Counted from the first letter of the stretch, positions 51,875 to 60,782 are shown. The stretch: DNA of 64,000 nt from an uncultured Pseudomonadota bacterium (GCA_903862885.1 CAIOZU010000053.1:124001-188000); one strand, 5' to 3'. The notes: a model not told the origin generated them from the sequence alone. Numbers and translations are program-made.

Positions 51875-53161
51875 TTAAACTACGACGCGTCGCTGAGGGA
51901 AGTGACAGGTGAAGACACTACCGCGCGACTCTTCACTACTCACCTCGAGCGTGCCACCGTGTCGGGTCAAGGCGTGCTTCACAATGGCAAGACCCAGCCC
52001 TGCGCCGCCGGTCGAGCGGTGGCGGCTCTGGTCGACGCGGTAGAAACGCTCCGTCAAGCGTGGAATATGTTCTGGCGCAATGCCGACACCTGTGTCCGTA
52101 ACCGAGAAATGGGCACCGTGCTGATCCGCCCACCAGCCGATATCGACACGCCCAGACGGCGGTGTGTACTTAACCGCATTAGTGATCAGATTAGAAAAAA
52201 TGGAATGCAATTCGCGAGAGGCACCCAGCAACATCGCCTGCGAGTCTAGGTGTAGCGCGATCTCGCTAGGACGCTCAATGAGAGCGCGATTCTCCGCGGC
52301 AAGCGCGACCAGCATCGCACCCACATCAACACGCTCATCACCCGCCTCACCCACCGTTGACTCAAGGCGCGACAGCTCAATTAAACTGTCGACCACTGAA
52401 CGCATGCGCATCGCTTGACGACCCATCTCAGCGATTGGACCACGCCATAGCGTATCCAGTTGCGTATCTTCAGCTAAGGCATCGACATAGCCGGTAATGA
52501 CCGTCAGTGGGGACCGCAATTCGTGCGAGGCATTTGCCACAAAATCTTTGCGCATGGCATCGAGCCTCACTTCACGCGTCACATCGCGTACCAACAACAG
52601 TTGCCGCTCCGCACTGTGGACGACCAACTGCAGGCTGAGAAATACCTCTGTATCTTGCACAGAGCGAACAACGACAGACGCCGTGTAGTCGCCACCCTCG
52701 ATGTATCGCACGAAGTCTGGATGGCGCAGTAGGTTGTCTATGCGTTGCCCAAAATCTAATTTTCGGCGCAGGCCCAATAGGCGTCCTGCCGCACTATTGA
52801 ACCATTGGATCTCGCGATCGGCACCGAGCACCAACAGCCCATCGGGCACGGCGGCACTGAGCTGACGAAACTCACGAAATAGCTCGGCGGTGCGTCGCTT
52901 ATGGAATAGCTTGCGCCGGTAAATTCGCATAATCAGGGCAATGATTTCGCCCCATAAGCCGCCCAAATCAGGGGCATCCTCAGCACTGCGGTGTTGCAAC
53001 CACCAACTGAGTCGGTACAGCTGCATCCATTGGAGCAACAGCCCGCCAGATACGGCCACCAGCAAAGCGGCCTGCACATGGCCAACGATCAAACCGATGA
53101 TCAAGGCCACTAAGAGCAGTGCGATCAGCCGGACGAGTGCGAATGACCACGCTTTGGACAT
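51875..53161 (-). CDS. phoR: Phosphate regulon sensor histidine kinase PhoR
   Basis: The membrane sensor kinase that phosphorylates PhoB when phosphate is low. The 428-residue product has two close N-terminal membrane segments (about residues 8-48) with almost no periplasmic part, a PAS domain (about 98-190, AVPDGLLVLGADREIQWFN), the phosphorylation site FVANASHELRSPLT (His213), and an ATPase domain with NLITNAVKYT, DTGVGIAPEHI and GAGLGLAIVKH. This architecture and the phoB neighbour 20 bp upstream make PhoR the clear assignment. Confidence 0.95.
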   Translation of the reverse strand: MSKAWSFALVRLIALLLVALIIGLIVGHVQAALLVAVSGGLLLQWMQLYRLSWWLQHRSAEDAPDLGGLWGEIIALIMRIYRRKLFHKRRTAELFREFRQLSAAVPDGLLVLGADREIQWFNSAAGRLLGLRRKLDFGQRIDNLLRHPDFVRYIEGGDYTASVVVRSVQDTEVFLSLQLVVHSAERQLLLVRDVTREVRLDAMRKDFVANASHELRSPLTVITGYVDALAEDTQLDTLWRGPIAEMGRQAMRMRSVVDSLIELSRLESTVGEAGDERVDVGAMLVALAAENRALIERPSEIALHLDSQAMLLGASRELHSIFSNLITNAVKYTPPSGRVDIGWWADQHGAHFSVTDTGVGIAPEHIPRLTERFYRVDQSRHRSTGGAGLGLAIVKHALTRHGGTLEVSSEESRGSVFTCHFPQRRVVV

Positions 53162-53181
53162 TCGCCGATTATGCCTTGAAA

Positions 53182-53877
53182 TTAGACCGGGCGAATCGAG
53201 AATCGATAGCCGGCACCGCGTACGGTCTGGATAAAGTCAGCCGCCTGAAACGGCTCGAGAGCCTTACGCAGCCGGCGGATATGCACATCCACCGTGCGCT
53301 CCTCCACGTACACATTACCGCCCCACACGCGATCCAGCAGTTGACTGCGGGAGTACACGCGCTCCGCATGTGTCATAAAAAATGACAGTAACCGATACTC
53401 GGTCGGTCCAAGTGGCACCGTGCCCTCACCGACCATGACGCGATGGCTGGCGGCATCGAGCGTTAAGGTCCCTGCCGATAACACCGCCTCACCCGCTGCC
53501 GGCGCCGCCCGGCGCAGAACAGCATTGATGCGCGCCAGTAGCTCGCGCGGTGAAAATGGTTTGGTCACATAGTCATCTGCACAGCCCTCAAGGCCGGTGA
53601 CTTTGTCCTGCTCATCCGCGCGGGCCGTCAACATGATGATGGGTATATCGCGCAGATCTTTGTCTTTTTTGACCAGCCGAGTGAGCTCAAGACCACTCAT
53701 GTCGGGCAACATCCAGTCGACCAACAACAGATCGGGACGTCGATCCGCCATGCTGGCGCGCGCCTGCTTGCTGTCCTCGGCCTCTAACACCTCAAAACCG
53801 GAGCGTCGCAGCCCGAACGCGATCATCTCGCGAATCGCACGCTCGTCTTCGACGACTAAGACCTGTCGGTTCATCAT
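53182..53877 (-). CDS. phoB: Phosphate regulon response regulator PhoB
   Basis: An OmpR-type transcription factor. The 231-residue product has a receiver domain with acidic pocket EDE (residues 10-12), the phosphorylated Asp54 in LLLVDWMLPDMSG and Lys in FSPRELL-preceding VTKP, then a winged-helix DNA-binding domain (LGPTEYRLLSFFMTHAERVYSRSQLLD, VYVEERTVDVHIRRLRKAL), the standard PhoB form. It is the first gene of phoB-phoR and is preceded by a candidate PhoB-controlled promoter, suggesting autoactivation. A second Met at codon 2 is an equal start. Confidence 0.96.
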   Translation of the reverse strand: MMNRQVLVVEDERAIREMIAFGLRRSGFEVLEAEDSKQARASMADRRPDLLLVDWMLPDMSGLELTRLVKKDKDLRDIPIIMLTARADEQDKVTGLEGCADDYVTKPFSPRELLARINAVLRRAAPAAGEAVLSAGTLTLDAASHRVMVGEGTVPLGPTEYRLLSFFMTHAERVYSRSQLLDRVWGGNVYVEERTVDVHIRRLRKALEPFQAADFIQTVRGAGYRFSIRPV

Positions 53878-53909
53878 AGGACGGTGGCGTGACAGTGGAT
53901 GACCCTCGT

Positions 53910-53943
53910 ATTACAACGCGTCAATGTGACGGTAACATGACGA
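53910..53943 (-). promoter_or_regulatory. Candidate Pho box and -10 for phoB-phoR
   Basis: On the minus strand TCGTCATGTTACCGTCAC (53926-53943) is a direct repeat with an 11-bp period; each half matches the Pho box half CTGTCAT at 5 of 7 positions. Ten bases later comes TGTAAT (53910-53915), one mismatch from the -10 consensus. That is the spacing of PhoB-activated promoters, in which the box replaces the -35. It lies in the 103-bp gap between tsaB and phoB. Confidence 0.55.
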
Positions 53944-53980
53944 ACCGAGCTCAATCAGCCCAACGCGAGCCCGAGCCGTG

Positions 53981-54697
53981 TCACGGCTTGCGCTTCGTGG
54001 ACTGGCTGGCCACTTGGTCGCGTACATAGACCGGCTGCGCCTGCTCGGCGGGCAACTGGAGCCCCGTCGCCCATAAAGCGGCTCCGAGGCGCGCCACCGC
54101 ACTCGCCCGAGGCAGCATATCAACCCACACCGCGTCCAGAGGCTGGCCTACCTGCTGCGCCCATTGCGGGTAGGCACTGAAGCCGTGCCCAACCCCCACC
54201 CGCCTCACCCCCGCGCGCGGGGCACTGAGTACCAGCGTGTCCGGGGCGGAGACCCCTTCAGCCCCCACCACCCGGGCCAGCAAGGCCTCATCCGGCACCA
54301 CCAGCGCATGGTAGACCTCGCCCATGCGCGCATCCAGACACACCCAGGCCTCGAGTGACACCGACCCCCACTGATTGCCGCCCCGATCCAAGGCCTGCAA
54401 GCCCACCGCCGCCAAATCGGAGACAGGCACCACCGGTAAGTCGGCCCCCAAGGCCAGCCCCTGCGCCACCGCCGTCGCGATGCGCACCCCGGTGAACGCC
54501 CCCGGACCGCGTCCGAATGCAATGCCATCCAGCGCGTTGAGGGCTAAGCCCGCCTCCACCAACAGCTCATCCACCATCGGCAAGATGCGTTCCGCATGAC
54601 CGCGCCCTAGTACTTCATAGCGCTCACGCACGGCGCCGTTCAGCCACAAAGCGGCACTGCAGGCTTCGGTCGAGGTATCAAGCGCCAGAAGCTTCAT
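53981..54697 (-). CDS. tsaB: tRNA threonylcarbamoyladenosine biosynthesis protein TsaB
   Basis: A partner and activator of TsaD in making t6A37 on ANN-decoding tRNAs. The 238-residue product has the ASKHA-fold opening MKLLALDTSTEACSAALWL, RGHAERILPMVDELL, the family signature GIAFGRGPGAFTGVRI, and a C-terminal PVYVRDQVA. The typical neighbour rimI is not present here; instead the gene overlaps the upstream DinG-like helicase by 4 bp. Confidence 0.95.
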   Translation of the reverse strand: MKLLALDTSTEACSAALWLNGAVRERYEVLGRGHAERILPMVDELLVEAGLALNALDGIAFGRGPGAFTGVRIATAVAQGLALGADLPVVPVSDLAAVGLQALDRGGNQWGSVSLEAWVCLDARMGEVYHALVVPDEALLARVVGAEGVSAPDTLVLSAPRAGVRRVGVGHGFSAYPQWAQQVGQPLDAVWVDMLPRASAVARLGAALWATGLQLPAEQAQPVYVRDQVASQSTKRKP

Positions 54698-56655
54698 GCC
54701 GCCGACCCCTGCGCGGTCTTTGCAAGGCCGGCAATGTGATCACTCAAAAACGCCTCGGCGACTGCGCTGTCCTCTGTCTGTGTCATCGGCGGCAAACTCT
54801 TTAGGAACGAGCGTCCATAGCCTCGTGTATGCAAACGGGGATCCCCCAACATCACGACACCAAAATCATCCGAGTCGCGAATCAGACGCCCCACGCCTTG
54901 TTTCAATGCCAAAATCGCTTGGGGAACCTGATACGCCATGAAAGGATTGCGGCCATCGCGCTTAAATCCCTCGAGCCTTGCCCGCAGAATCGGATCATCG
55001 GGGGGTGCGAAAGGCAGTTTATCGATGACCACCAAGGAGAGAGCCGGCCCGCGCACATCGACGCCTTCCCAAAAACTACTGGTCCCCATAAGCACCGCAT
55101 TACCCAACTCGCGAAATCGCCTTAACAACGCATCGCGCGGCACATCACCTTGCACCAAAACCGGAAAGGTATCCTGAGAGGTCAGCACAGATTTTAAATA
55201 GCGCGCACCCTCCGACAAGGCACGATGGCTGGTAAACAAAATGAACGATCGACCACCGGCTGCCCGCACTAAGGGGAGCGCGGCACGGATCATGGCCGCG
55301 GTGTATTGAGGATCCGCAGGCTCTGGCAGTGTCCTTGGTGTGAATAACAGCGCTTGCGTCTGATAATCAAATGGACTCGCCACTTGCAGGGTTCTGGCGG
55401 TCGAGGCACCGACCCGATCGGTGAAATGACTGAAGTCTTGGTCCACCGCCAAGGTCGCGGATGTGTACACCCAGGCGCACGGGCGGGCATCCATTTGTGC
55501 ACGCAGTCGATCGGCCACTTCGAAAGGCGTGTACTCCAGGCTAAAGCCGCGCGCACCGCACTCCGCCCAACGAAAACCACTGGCGTCATCGGCCTCGAGC
55601 ACCGCCTGCAGGCGAGTAGTGAATTCCTGTGCGCGTCGTACGCATTGCTTCACTGCGACCTCCTCCAGCGCCGGGTTATCCAATCGCGCGATGAGATCCA
55701 ATAACGCCTGCGACAGATCCGCAGCCCCTTCCAGCACGATGTCCGGCAGTTGATTCCAATCCACACGCTCAGCCAGACCGTACAACGCGCGACTGATGAG
55801 CGCCACGGCACTCTCAATCGCCTCCACTAAGGCGCGCGTGCTCGCATCCAACAAACCCGCACGCGTCAATTCAAACAAGGTGTCGCGCGTTAAGTTAAGC
55901 ACGCCCCGCGAGCCGACTCGTACGCCGAAAAACTGCGCCGCAATATCAGGAAACTGATGGGCCTCATCTAAAATCACGGCCTCCGCACCTGGCAACAGCT
56001 CGCCAAAACCCTCCTCCCGTAAGGCCATATCCGCCAACAGCAGGTGGTGATTCACAATCACAATATCTGACGCTTGCGCATGTCGTCGGGCACTGGCGAC
56101 GTGGCAGCCCTGATACTCCGGGCATTCCACACCAAGACAGTTTTCGCGGGTCGAGGTCACCGCCATCCACACCGGGTCACTGTCGGCGACCGCCTCACAC
56201 TCACCAATGTCACCGGTCACCGTCAGCTGACTCCACGCCTCGATGGTGGCGAGTTTGGTGCCACTCGCGGCTTCAAGCCCGGGCAAGTGGGGCATCGATG
56301 AAGCGAGCGCCAGTCGATGGCGACAGAGATAGTTCGCGCGACCTTTCAACAAAGCGACTTGCACCGGCCGACCCAGCGCCTGACTGACCACGGGTAAATC
56401 ACGGTGATATAGTTGGTCTTGAAGATTGCGTGTGCCGGTGGAGACAATGATCCGTCGACCCGACAACAAGGCGGGCACCAAGTAAGCAAACGTTTTACCC
56501 GTGCCGGTCCCTGCCTCCACCACTAACGCGTCGAGCCGCTCGAGGGCATCGGCCACCGCCACCGCCATAGTTAACTGTTCCGCTCTTGGACTGAATCCAG
56601 GCAAGACCTCAGCCAAAGGCCCTGACGCACCGAGCAGATGAGAATAGTCAGACAA
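54694..56655 (-). CDS. yoaA: ATP-dependent DNA helicase of the DinG/YoaA family
   Basis: An XPD-like 5'-3' superfamily 2 helicase, linked to DNA damage tolerance. The 653-residue product has Walker A EAGTGTGKTFAYLVPAL near residue 48, the DEAH box ILDEAHQFPD, and motif VI QGVGRLIRDSDD. Four cysteines that would hold the Fe-S cluster are in NYLCRHR, ENCLGVEC and YQGC. The start is a TTG; no ATG lies nearby upstream. YoaA is favoured over DinG by size and by the tsaB neighbour. It is divergent from pckG. Confidence 0.88.
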   Translation of the reverse strand: MSDYSHLLGASGPLAEVLPGFSPRAEQLTMAVAVADALERLDALVVEAGTGTGKTFAYLVPALLSGRRIIVSTGTRNLQDQLYHRDLPVVSQALGRPVQVALLKGRANYLCRHRLALASSMPHLPGLEAASGTKLATIEAWSQLTVTGDIGECEAVADSDPVWMAVTSTRENCLGVECPEYQGCHVASARRHAQASDIVIVNHHLLLADMALREEGFGELLPGAEAVILDEAHQFPDIAAQFFGVRVGSRGVLNLTRDTLFELTRAGLLDASTRALVEAIESAVALISRALYGLAERVDWNQLPDIVLEGAADLSQALLDLIARLDNPALEEVAVKQCVRRAQEFTTRLQAVLEADDASGFRWAECGARGFSLEYTPFEVADRLRAQMDARPCAWVYTSATLAVDQDFSHFTDRVGASTARTLQVASPFDYQTQALLFTPRTLPEPADPQYTAAMIRAALPLVRAAGGRSFILFTSHRALSEGARYLKSVLTSQDTFPVLVQGDVPRDALLRRFRELGNAVLMGTSSFWEGVDVRGPALSLVVIDKLPFAPPDDPILRARLEGFKRDGRNPFMAYQVPQAILALKQGVGRLIRDSDDFGVVMLGDPRLHTRGYGRSFLKSLPPMTQTEDSAVAEAFLSDHIAGLAKTAQGSAA

Positions 56656-56688
56656 ATAGGTATCTTAAAGTGTATTTAAATCAGTAAA

Positions 56689-56717
56689 TTAACAACCGTA
56701 TGGTGAAGGGTTATGCT
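56689..56717 (+). promoter_or_regulatory. Candidate promoter for pckG
   Basis: TTAACA (-35, one mismatch) and TATGCT (-10, two mismatches) are separated by 17 bp. It would give a leader of about 140 bases before pckG, long enough to hold the hairpin at 56802-56838. It lies in the 207-bp gap between the divergent helicase and pckG genes. Confidence 0.45.
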
Positions 56718-56801
56718 CAGTAGGTCAACGACTGTCGCGCGCCTATCACGGGCTTGAAAAAGCGCGATCCAACCCGCACAAACGAACCGTCGGTCCACAC
56801 T

Positions 56802-56838
56802 AAAAGACTGTAAACCGTTATGATAAACGGTCTTTTTT
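56802..56838 (+). promoter_or_regulatory. Terminator-like hairpin in the pckG leader
   Basis: CCGTT (56815-56819) pairs with AACGG (56826-56830) across a 6-base loop, and AAAAGA/TCTTTT can extend the stem past a bulge. A run of six T follows, ending 24 bases before the pckG start. No rightward gene lies upstream to terminate, so a leader attenuator is possible. The dyad ACCGTT-N6-AACGGT could equally be a repressor site. Confidence 0.4.
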
Positions 56839-56862
56839 CACGCGAGTATTTGACCCAATACC

Positions 56863-58635
56863 ATGTCGGCCGTCATACCCACACACAACACCCCCACCCT
56901 CGCGATACCCACTGGCTTAAGACAGTGGATAGACAGCGCCATCGCGTTAACCACACCCGCCGCGGTGCACTGGTGCACCGGCTCAGCCAAGGAAGCCAAG
57001 GCGCTCACTAAGGCCTTAGTGGAAGCCAAAGCCTTTCATCCACTCCCCGCGGATCGCTTCCCGAACAGTTATCTGTATCGATCAAACCCCAACGATGTGG
57101 CGCGTACCGAGCACTTGACCTTTGTCTGCACTGAGAAGGCGGACGATGCGGGGCCTAATAACGTGTGGATGGACCCGGTCGCCGCACACGCCAAGATGGA
57201 CGCGCTATTTGCCGGCGCCATGGCCGGGCGCACACTGTATGTGGTGCCTTACTGCATGGGTCCGATTGACTCGCCCTACAGTCGTTGCGGCATTGAAATT
57301 ACGGACAGCGCCTACGTCGTGCTGAATATGCGCCTCATGACCCGCATGGGCACAGCCGCCCTCGAACGCATCAGCCGCGACCCCAGCTGCGTGAAGGGCC
57401 TGCACTCGGTAGGCGACGTGAATCCGGACCGTCGATTCATCATGCACTTCCCGGAAGAGCTCGCCATTAAAAGCTTCGGTTCCGGCTACGGTGGCAACGC
57501 CTTGCTGGGAAAAAAGTGTCACGCATTGCGCATTGCCAGTTGGCAAGGTCGATCCGAAGGTTGGCTCGCTGAGCACATGCTGCTGCTGGCGCTTGAGAGC
57601 CCAAGCGGTGAGACACACTATGTCGCAGCGGCCTTCCCGTCCGCGTGTGGCAAGACCAATTTAGCCATGCTCGTGCCACCCGATGCCTTACCCGGCTGGA
57701 AGGTGCGCACCCTAGGCGATGACATCGCGTGGCTCCACCCAGGACCGGATGGCAGGCTATGGGCCATCAATCCAGAAGCCGGTTACTTTGGGGTGGCGCC
57801 TGGCACCAACGCCAAAAGCAATCGCAATGCCTTTGAGATGGTCAAGCGTGACACGCTGTTTACCAATGTCGCACTCACAGCGTCCGGAGATCCGTGGTGG
57901 GAAGGCCTTGGCGGCACGCCCAGCATCGACTGGCAAGGCCAGCCGTATACGCCCGGCAATGGCCCCGCCGCACATCCGAACTCACGTTTCACGGTGGCCG
58001 CCAAAAATAACCCCTGCTACGCCGCGGAGTCGGATGATCCGAACGGTGTGCCCTTGTCTGCCATCATTTTTGGTGGCCGGCGCCGGTCCTTGGCACCACT
58101 GGTGTTCGAAGCGCTCGATTGGGCGCATGGGGTACTGATCGGCGCATCGGTCGCCTCAGAGACCACCGCAGCGATCACCGGTCAAGTCGGCGTACTGCGT
58201 CGCGATCCCATGGCGATGAAGCCTTTCTGTGGCTACCACTTTGCAGACTACTGGCGTCATTGGCTCAACCTAGGCCACACGCTGACACGGCCGCCAAAGA
58301 TTTTTCACGTGAACTGGTTTCGACAAAATGATGCCGGTCAGTTTTTGTGGCCCGGCTTTGGCGACAATCTGCGTGTACTCAAATGGATTACCGAACGCGT
58401 CAACGGCACCGCCGCTGCGAAAGACACGCCTATCGGCCCCATGCCTACGCGTGCTGCACTCGACACCACGGGGCTTACGTTGAGCGAGGACGCATTAAGC
58501 GAACTGCTGACGGTCGATCGAGCGGGCTGGCGTGCTGAAGCGGCCCTGCTGAAGGCCGATTTTGCAGCCTATGGAGAGCGCTTGCCAGCTGCACTCACCC
58601 ACCAGCTGGAGGCGTTAGTACATCGTTTAGGCTAA
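56863..58635 (+). CDS. pckG: Phosphoenolpyruvate carboxykinase (GTP)
   Basis: Converts oxaloacetate and GTP to phosphoenolpyruvate, the first step of gluconeogenesis. The 590-residue product has the GTP-class P-loop FPSACGKTNLAML (residues 258-270) with the reactive Cys262, the substrate-binding SPYSRCGIEITDSAYVV, the kinase-2-like TLGDDIAWLHPGPDG and the guanine-side NWFRQNDAGQFLWPGFGDN. This is not the ATP-dependent pckA common in enteric bacteria. The ribosome-binding site is weak. It converges on the cyclase-FHA gene. Confidence 0.97.
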   Translation: MSAVIPTHNTPTLAIPTGLRQWIDSAIALTTPAAVHWCTGSAKEAKALTKALVEAKAFHPLPADRFPNSYLYRSNPNDVARTEHLTFVCTEKADDAGPNNVWMDPVAAHAKMDALFAGAMAGRTLYVVPYCMGPIDSPYSRCGIEITDSAYVVLNMRLMTRMGTAALERISRDPSCVKGLHSVGDVNPDRRFIMHFPEELAIKSFGSGYGGNALLGKKCHALRIASWQGRSEGWLAEHMLLLALESPSGETHYVAAAFPSACGKTNLAMLVPPDALPGWKVRTLGDDIAWLHPGPDGRLWAINPEAGYFGVAPGTNAKSNRNAFEMVKRDTLFTNVALTASGDPWWEGLGGTPSIDWQGQPYTPGNGPAAHPNSRFTVAAKNNPCYAAESDDPNGVPLSAIIFGGRRRSLAPLVFEALDWAHGVLIGASVASETTAAITGQVGVLRRDPMAMKPFCGYHFADYWRHWLNLGHTLTRPPKIFHVNWFRQNDAGQFLWPGFGDNLRVLKWITERVNGTAAAKDTPIGPMPTRAALDTTGLTLSEDALSELLTVDRAGWRAEAALLKADFAAYGERLPAALTHQLEALVHRLG

Positions 58636-58652
58636 GACGGATCGTCGTGTGT

Positions 58653-58672
58653 GGCTCATCCCGGGATGAGCC
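58653..58672. terminator. Inverted repeat between the convergent pckG and cyclase-FHA genes
   Basis: A perfect 20-bp palindrome (GGCTCATC-CCGG-GATGAGCC) fills the 44-bp gap where two genes meet tail to tail. No T-run follows on either strand, so it may be a transcript-end stabiliser or a weak bidirectional terminator rather than a standard intrinsic one. Confidence 0.45.
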
Positions 58673-58679
58673 GCTGCCA

Positions 58680-59588
58680 CTAGCGAATAATCGAATAGCG
58701 GATCACCAAGGGCATCTCTTTTTCAGGAGACTCGCCCAAACCAATCACCCCTGAACCCGCGAGCACCGCGCTGTCCCGGCGGACGAAATGCTCAGGATCG
58801 CCATTGGTTCTAACAAAGGTGCCATTGGTCGACAGATCGCTTAATAAAAATCGTCCTTTGGACATCTCAATGCGCGCGTGCTGCCGCGAAATTAAATCGC
58901 CCTTGAGGATGATCTCATTCTGATCACCGCGACCGATGGTGACGATCGGTAACGACTCATCGACCACCCATTCCTGATCACCCTGACTCAAGCGCAGGCG
59001 CTGCTGCGCATGCGAAAGCGCGCTCGCTACATCAATGGACGGCAGCATTCCGGTGATGTCGTCCGTCTGCCAGTGCACTTCATACAGAGCCGTTTCGTCC
59101 GTGCGCCCCTTCAAGGTCGCCACATCGATCTGACGAATCGCCCACTGCCAATCCGCTGACAAGCGTTCGATCACCGCCACGGTCGTCAGAATCTGACCGC
59201 CCTTTGCCTCACTGGTCACGCTGCTGGCGGCATGCACCGCCGCCCCAAAAATATCGCGATGCTCGAAGGTGACGCGCCCATAGTGCACGCCAATACGAAT
59301 GGCGAGACGCACATCGTCGGCCTGCAACCTAGGATGGCCATTGACACGCTCTTGCATTTGGCCGGCAGCGCTCAGCGCATCATCAGGGGTTAAGAAGGTC
59401 GCCATGACCTCATCGCCGATCGTCTTGACCACCGTCCCGCGCGCCGCCTCGGTGGCCGCGGTCATGATCTCCAATGACAAGGCGATTAATGCACGCGCTT
59501 TCTCATCGCCGAGTAGCGAATAAAGCCGTGTCGAGCCGACCACGTCAGCAAAAAGTATCGCTCGCTGATGATCTGCGTCAATGGCCAT
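58680..59588 (-). CDS. Class III adenylate/guanylate cyclase domain fused to an FHA domain
   Basis: The 302-residue soluble product has a class III nucleotide cyclase domain (residues 8-175) with both metal-binding aspartates (FADVVGST, Asp15; IGDEV, Asp59) and the adenine-selecting pair Lys55 and Asp112 (HRDIFG), which points to ATP. The usual transition-state Asn and Arg of VNxAxR are replaced by His119 and Ser123 (VHAASSV), so activity is doubtful. The C-terminal FHA domain (about 205-295: IGRGDQNEI, ISRQHARIE, LSDLSTNGTFV) binds phosphothreonine and implies a Ser/Thr kinase partner, not seen in the window. Confidence 0.87.
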   Translation of the reverse strand: MAIDADHQRAILFADVVGSTRLYSLLGDEKARALIALSLEIMTAATEAARGTVVKTIGDEVMATFLTPDDALSAAGQMQERVNGHPRLQADDVRLAIRIGVHYGRVTFEHRDIFGAAVHAASSVTSEAKGGQILTTVAVIERLSADWQWAIRQIDVATLKGRTDETALYEVHWQTDDITGMLPSIDVASALSHAQQRLRLSQGDQEWVVDESLPIVTIGRGDQNEIILKGDLISRQHARIEMSKGRFLLSDLSTNGTFVRTNGDPEHFVRRDSAVLAGSGVIGLGESPEKEMPLVIRYSIIR

Positions 59589-59671
59589 TACGTGCGAAAA
59601 CTTTCCTTAACAATCATCACCGTATACCCCAAACAGTGACCGGAATTACAAAAAGAATCAAGCCCCACACA

Positions 59672-60700
59672 TTAGGCACAGGCCGCCTCGGCTGCGCGCA
59701 CCGCCGCGTCCAATACGCCCATACCCGCATTGGCATCGTGTGCACGCTCCGATAGTACCCGTCGGTACGCACGCGCACCGGGACGGTGCGCGTAAAGACC
59801 CAATAAGTGGCGGGTCATCGACTGTAAGCGCTCGCCACGCGCCAGTTGGGCGCTGATATAAGGCGCCAAGGACTGGACCACCGCACTCGGCTCAGGAAGT
59901 GAGCCCGTGGCGGATGGCCACGCCCGTTGATCCAGTGCGCCTAAAAAGTACGGATTATGGTACGCCTCACGGCCGATCATCACCCCATCCGTATGCGCCC
60001 ACTGCGTCTGGGCTTCATCGACTGTTTTAATCCCCCCATTGATCACCACCACCAACTGGGGACGCTCTCGCTTGAGGCGCCACACGGTCGGGTAGTTCAG
60101 CGGTGGCACCTCCCTGTTCTGCTTCGGGCTTAAACCGCTCAAAATGGCTTTGCGGGCATGCACGATGAAGGTATCACAGCCCGTCGCGGCGATCGTATCG
60201 ATGAAATTGAGGAGGAACTCATAGTGGTCATCGTCATCAATGCCGATCCGACATTTGACCGTGACCGGCACCTGAATGGCGTGGCGCATCGCTGCGATGC
60301 ACTCAGCCACCAACTGTGGCTTGGCCATGAGGCAGGCGCCAAAGGTGGCGTTTTGGACCCGCTCACTGGGACAGCCGACGTTGAGATTCACCTCGTCGTA
60401 GCCCCAGTCTTCGGCAATACGCGCCGCCTCGGCGAGCTTAGCGGGGTCACTGCCGCCCAGTTGCAGGGCCAGTGGCTGTTCGATCGGATCAAAACCCAGC
60501 AATCGCTCACGGCGGCCCTTTAGGACCGCATCGGCGACCACCATCTCGGTATATAGCAGGGCGTGAGGCGCCAAGGCGCGAAAGAAACGCCGGCAGTGGC
60601 GATCGCTCCAATCCATCATGGGTGCCGCGCAAACACGACGCGCCGCTGCGAGCGGCAAAGACACCCAGCGACGCTCCATTGGGTCAGTGATCCTGTCCAC
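59672..60700 (-). CDS. dusA: tRNA-dihydrouridine(20/20a) synthase DusA
   Basis: An FMN enzyme that reduces uridine 20 and 20a in the tRNA D-loop. The 342-residue product has CAAPMMDWSDRHCRRFFR, LQLGGSDP, the catalytic-Cys segment VNLNVGCPSERVQNATFGACLM, HARKAILSGLSPKQNREVPPL and a C-terminal helical domain; MLDWTDRH-like and SPKENR-like motifs mark the DusA subfamily. The start may be the ATG at 60679 instead. It lies between typA and the cyclase-FHA gene on the same strand. Confidence 0.94.
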   Translation of the reverse strand: MDRITDPMERRWVSLPLAAARRVCAAPMMDWSDRHCRRFFRALAPHALLYTEMVVADAVLKGRRERLLGFDPIEQPLALQLGGSDPAKLAEAARIAEDWGYDEVNLNVGCPSERVQNATFGACLMAKPQLVAECIAAMRHAIQVPVTVKCRIGIDDDDHYEFLLNFIDTIAATGCDTFIVHARKAILSGLSPKQNREVPPLNYPTVWRLKRERPQLVVVINGGIKTVDEAQTQWAHTDGVMIGREAYHNPYFLGALDQRAWPSATGSLPEPSAVVQSLAPYISAQLARGERLQSMTRHLLGLYAHRPGARAYRRVLSERAHDANAGMGVLDAAVRAAEAACA

Positions 60701-60782
60701 CCCTAACGCCTCTATCCGCTTAGACGACCCTCACCCAAGCCCTCAGGGCCTAAGACGCGCCACCGACTGAGCCACCACCATC

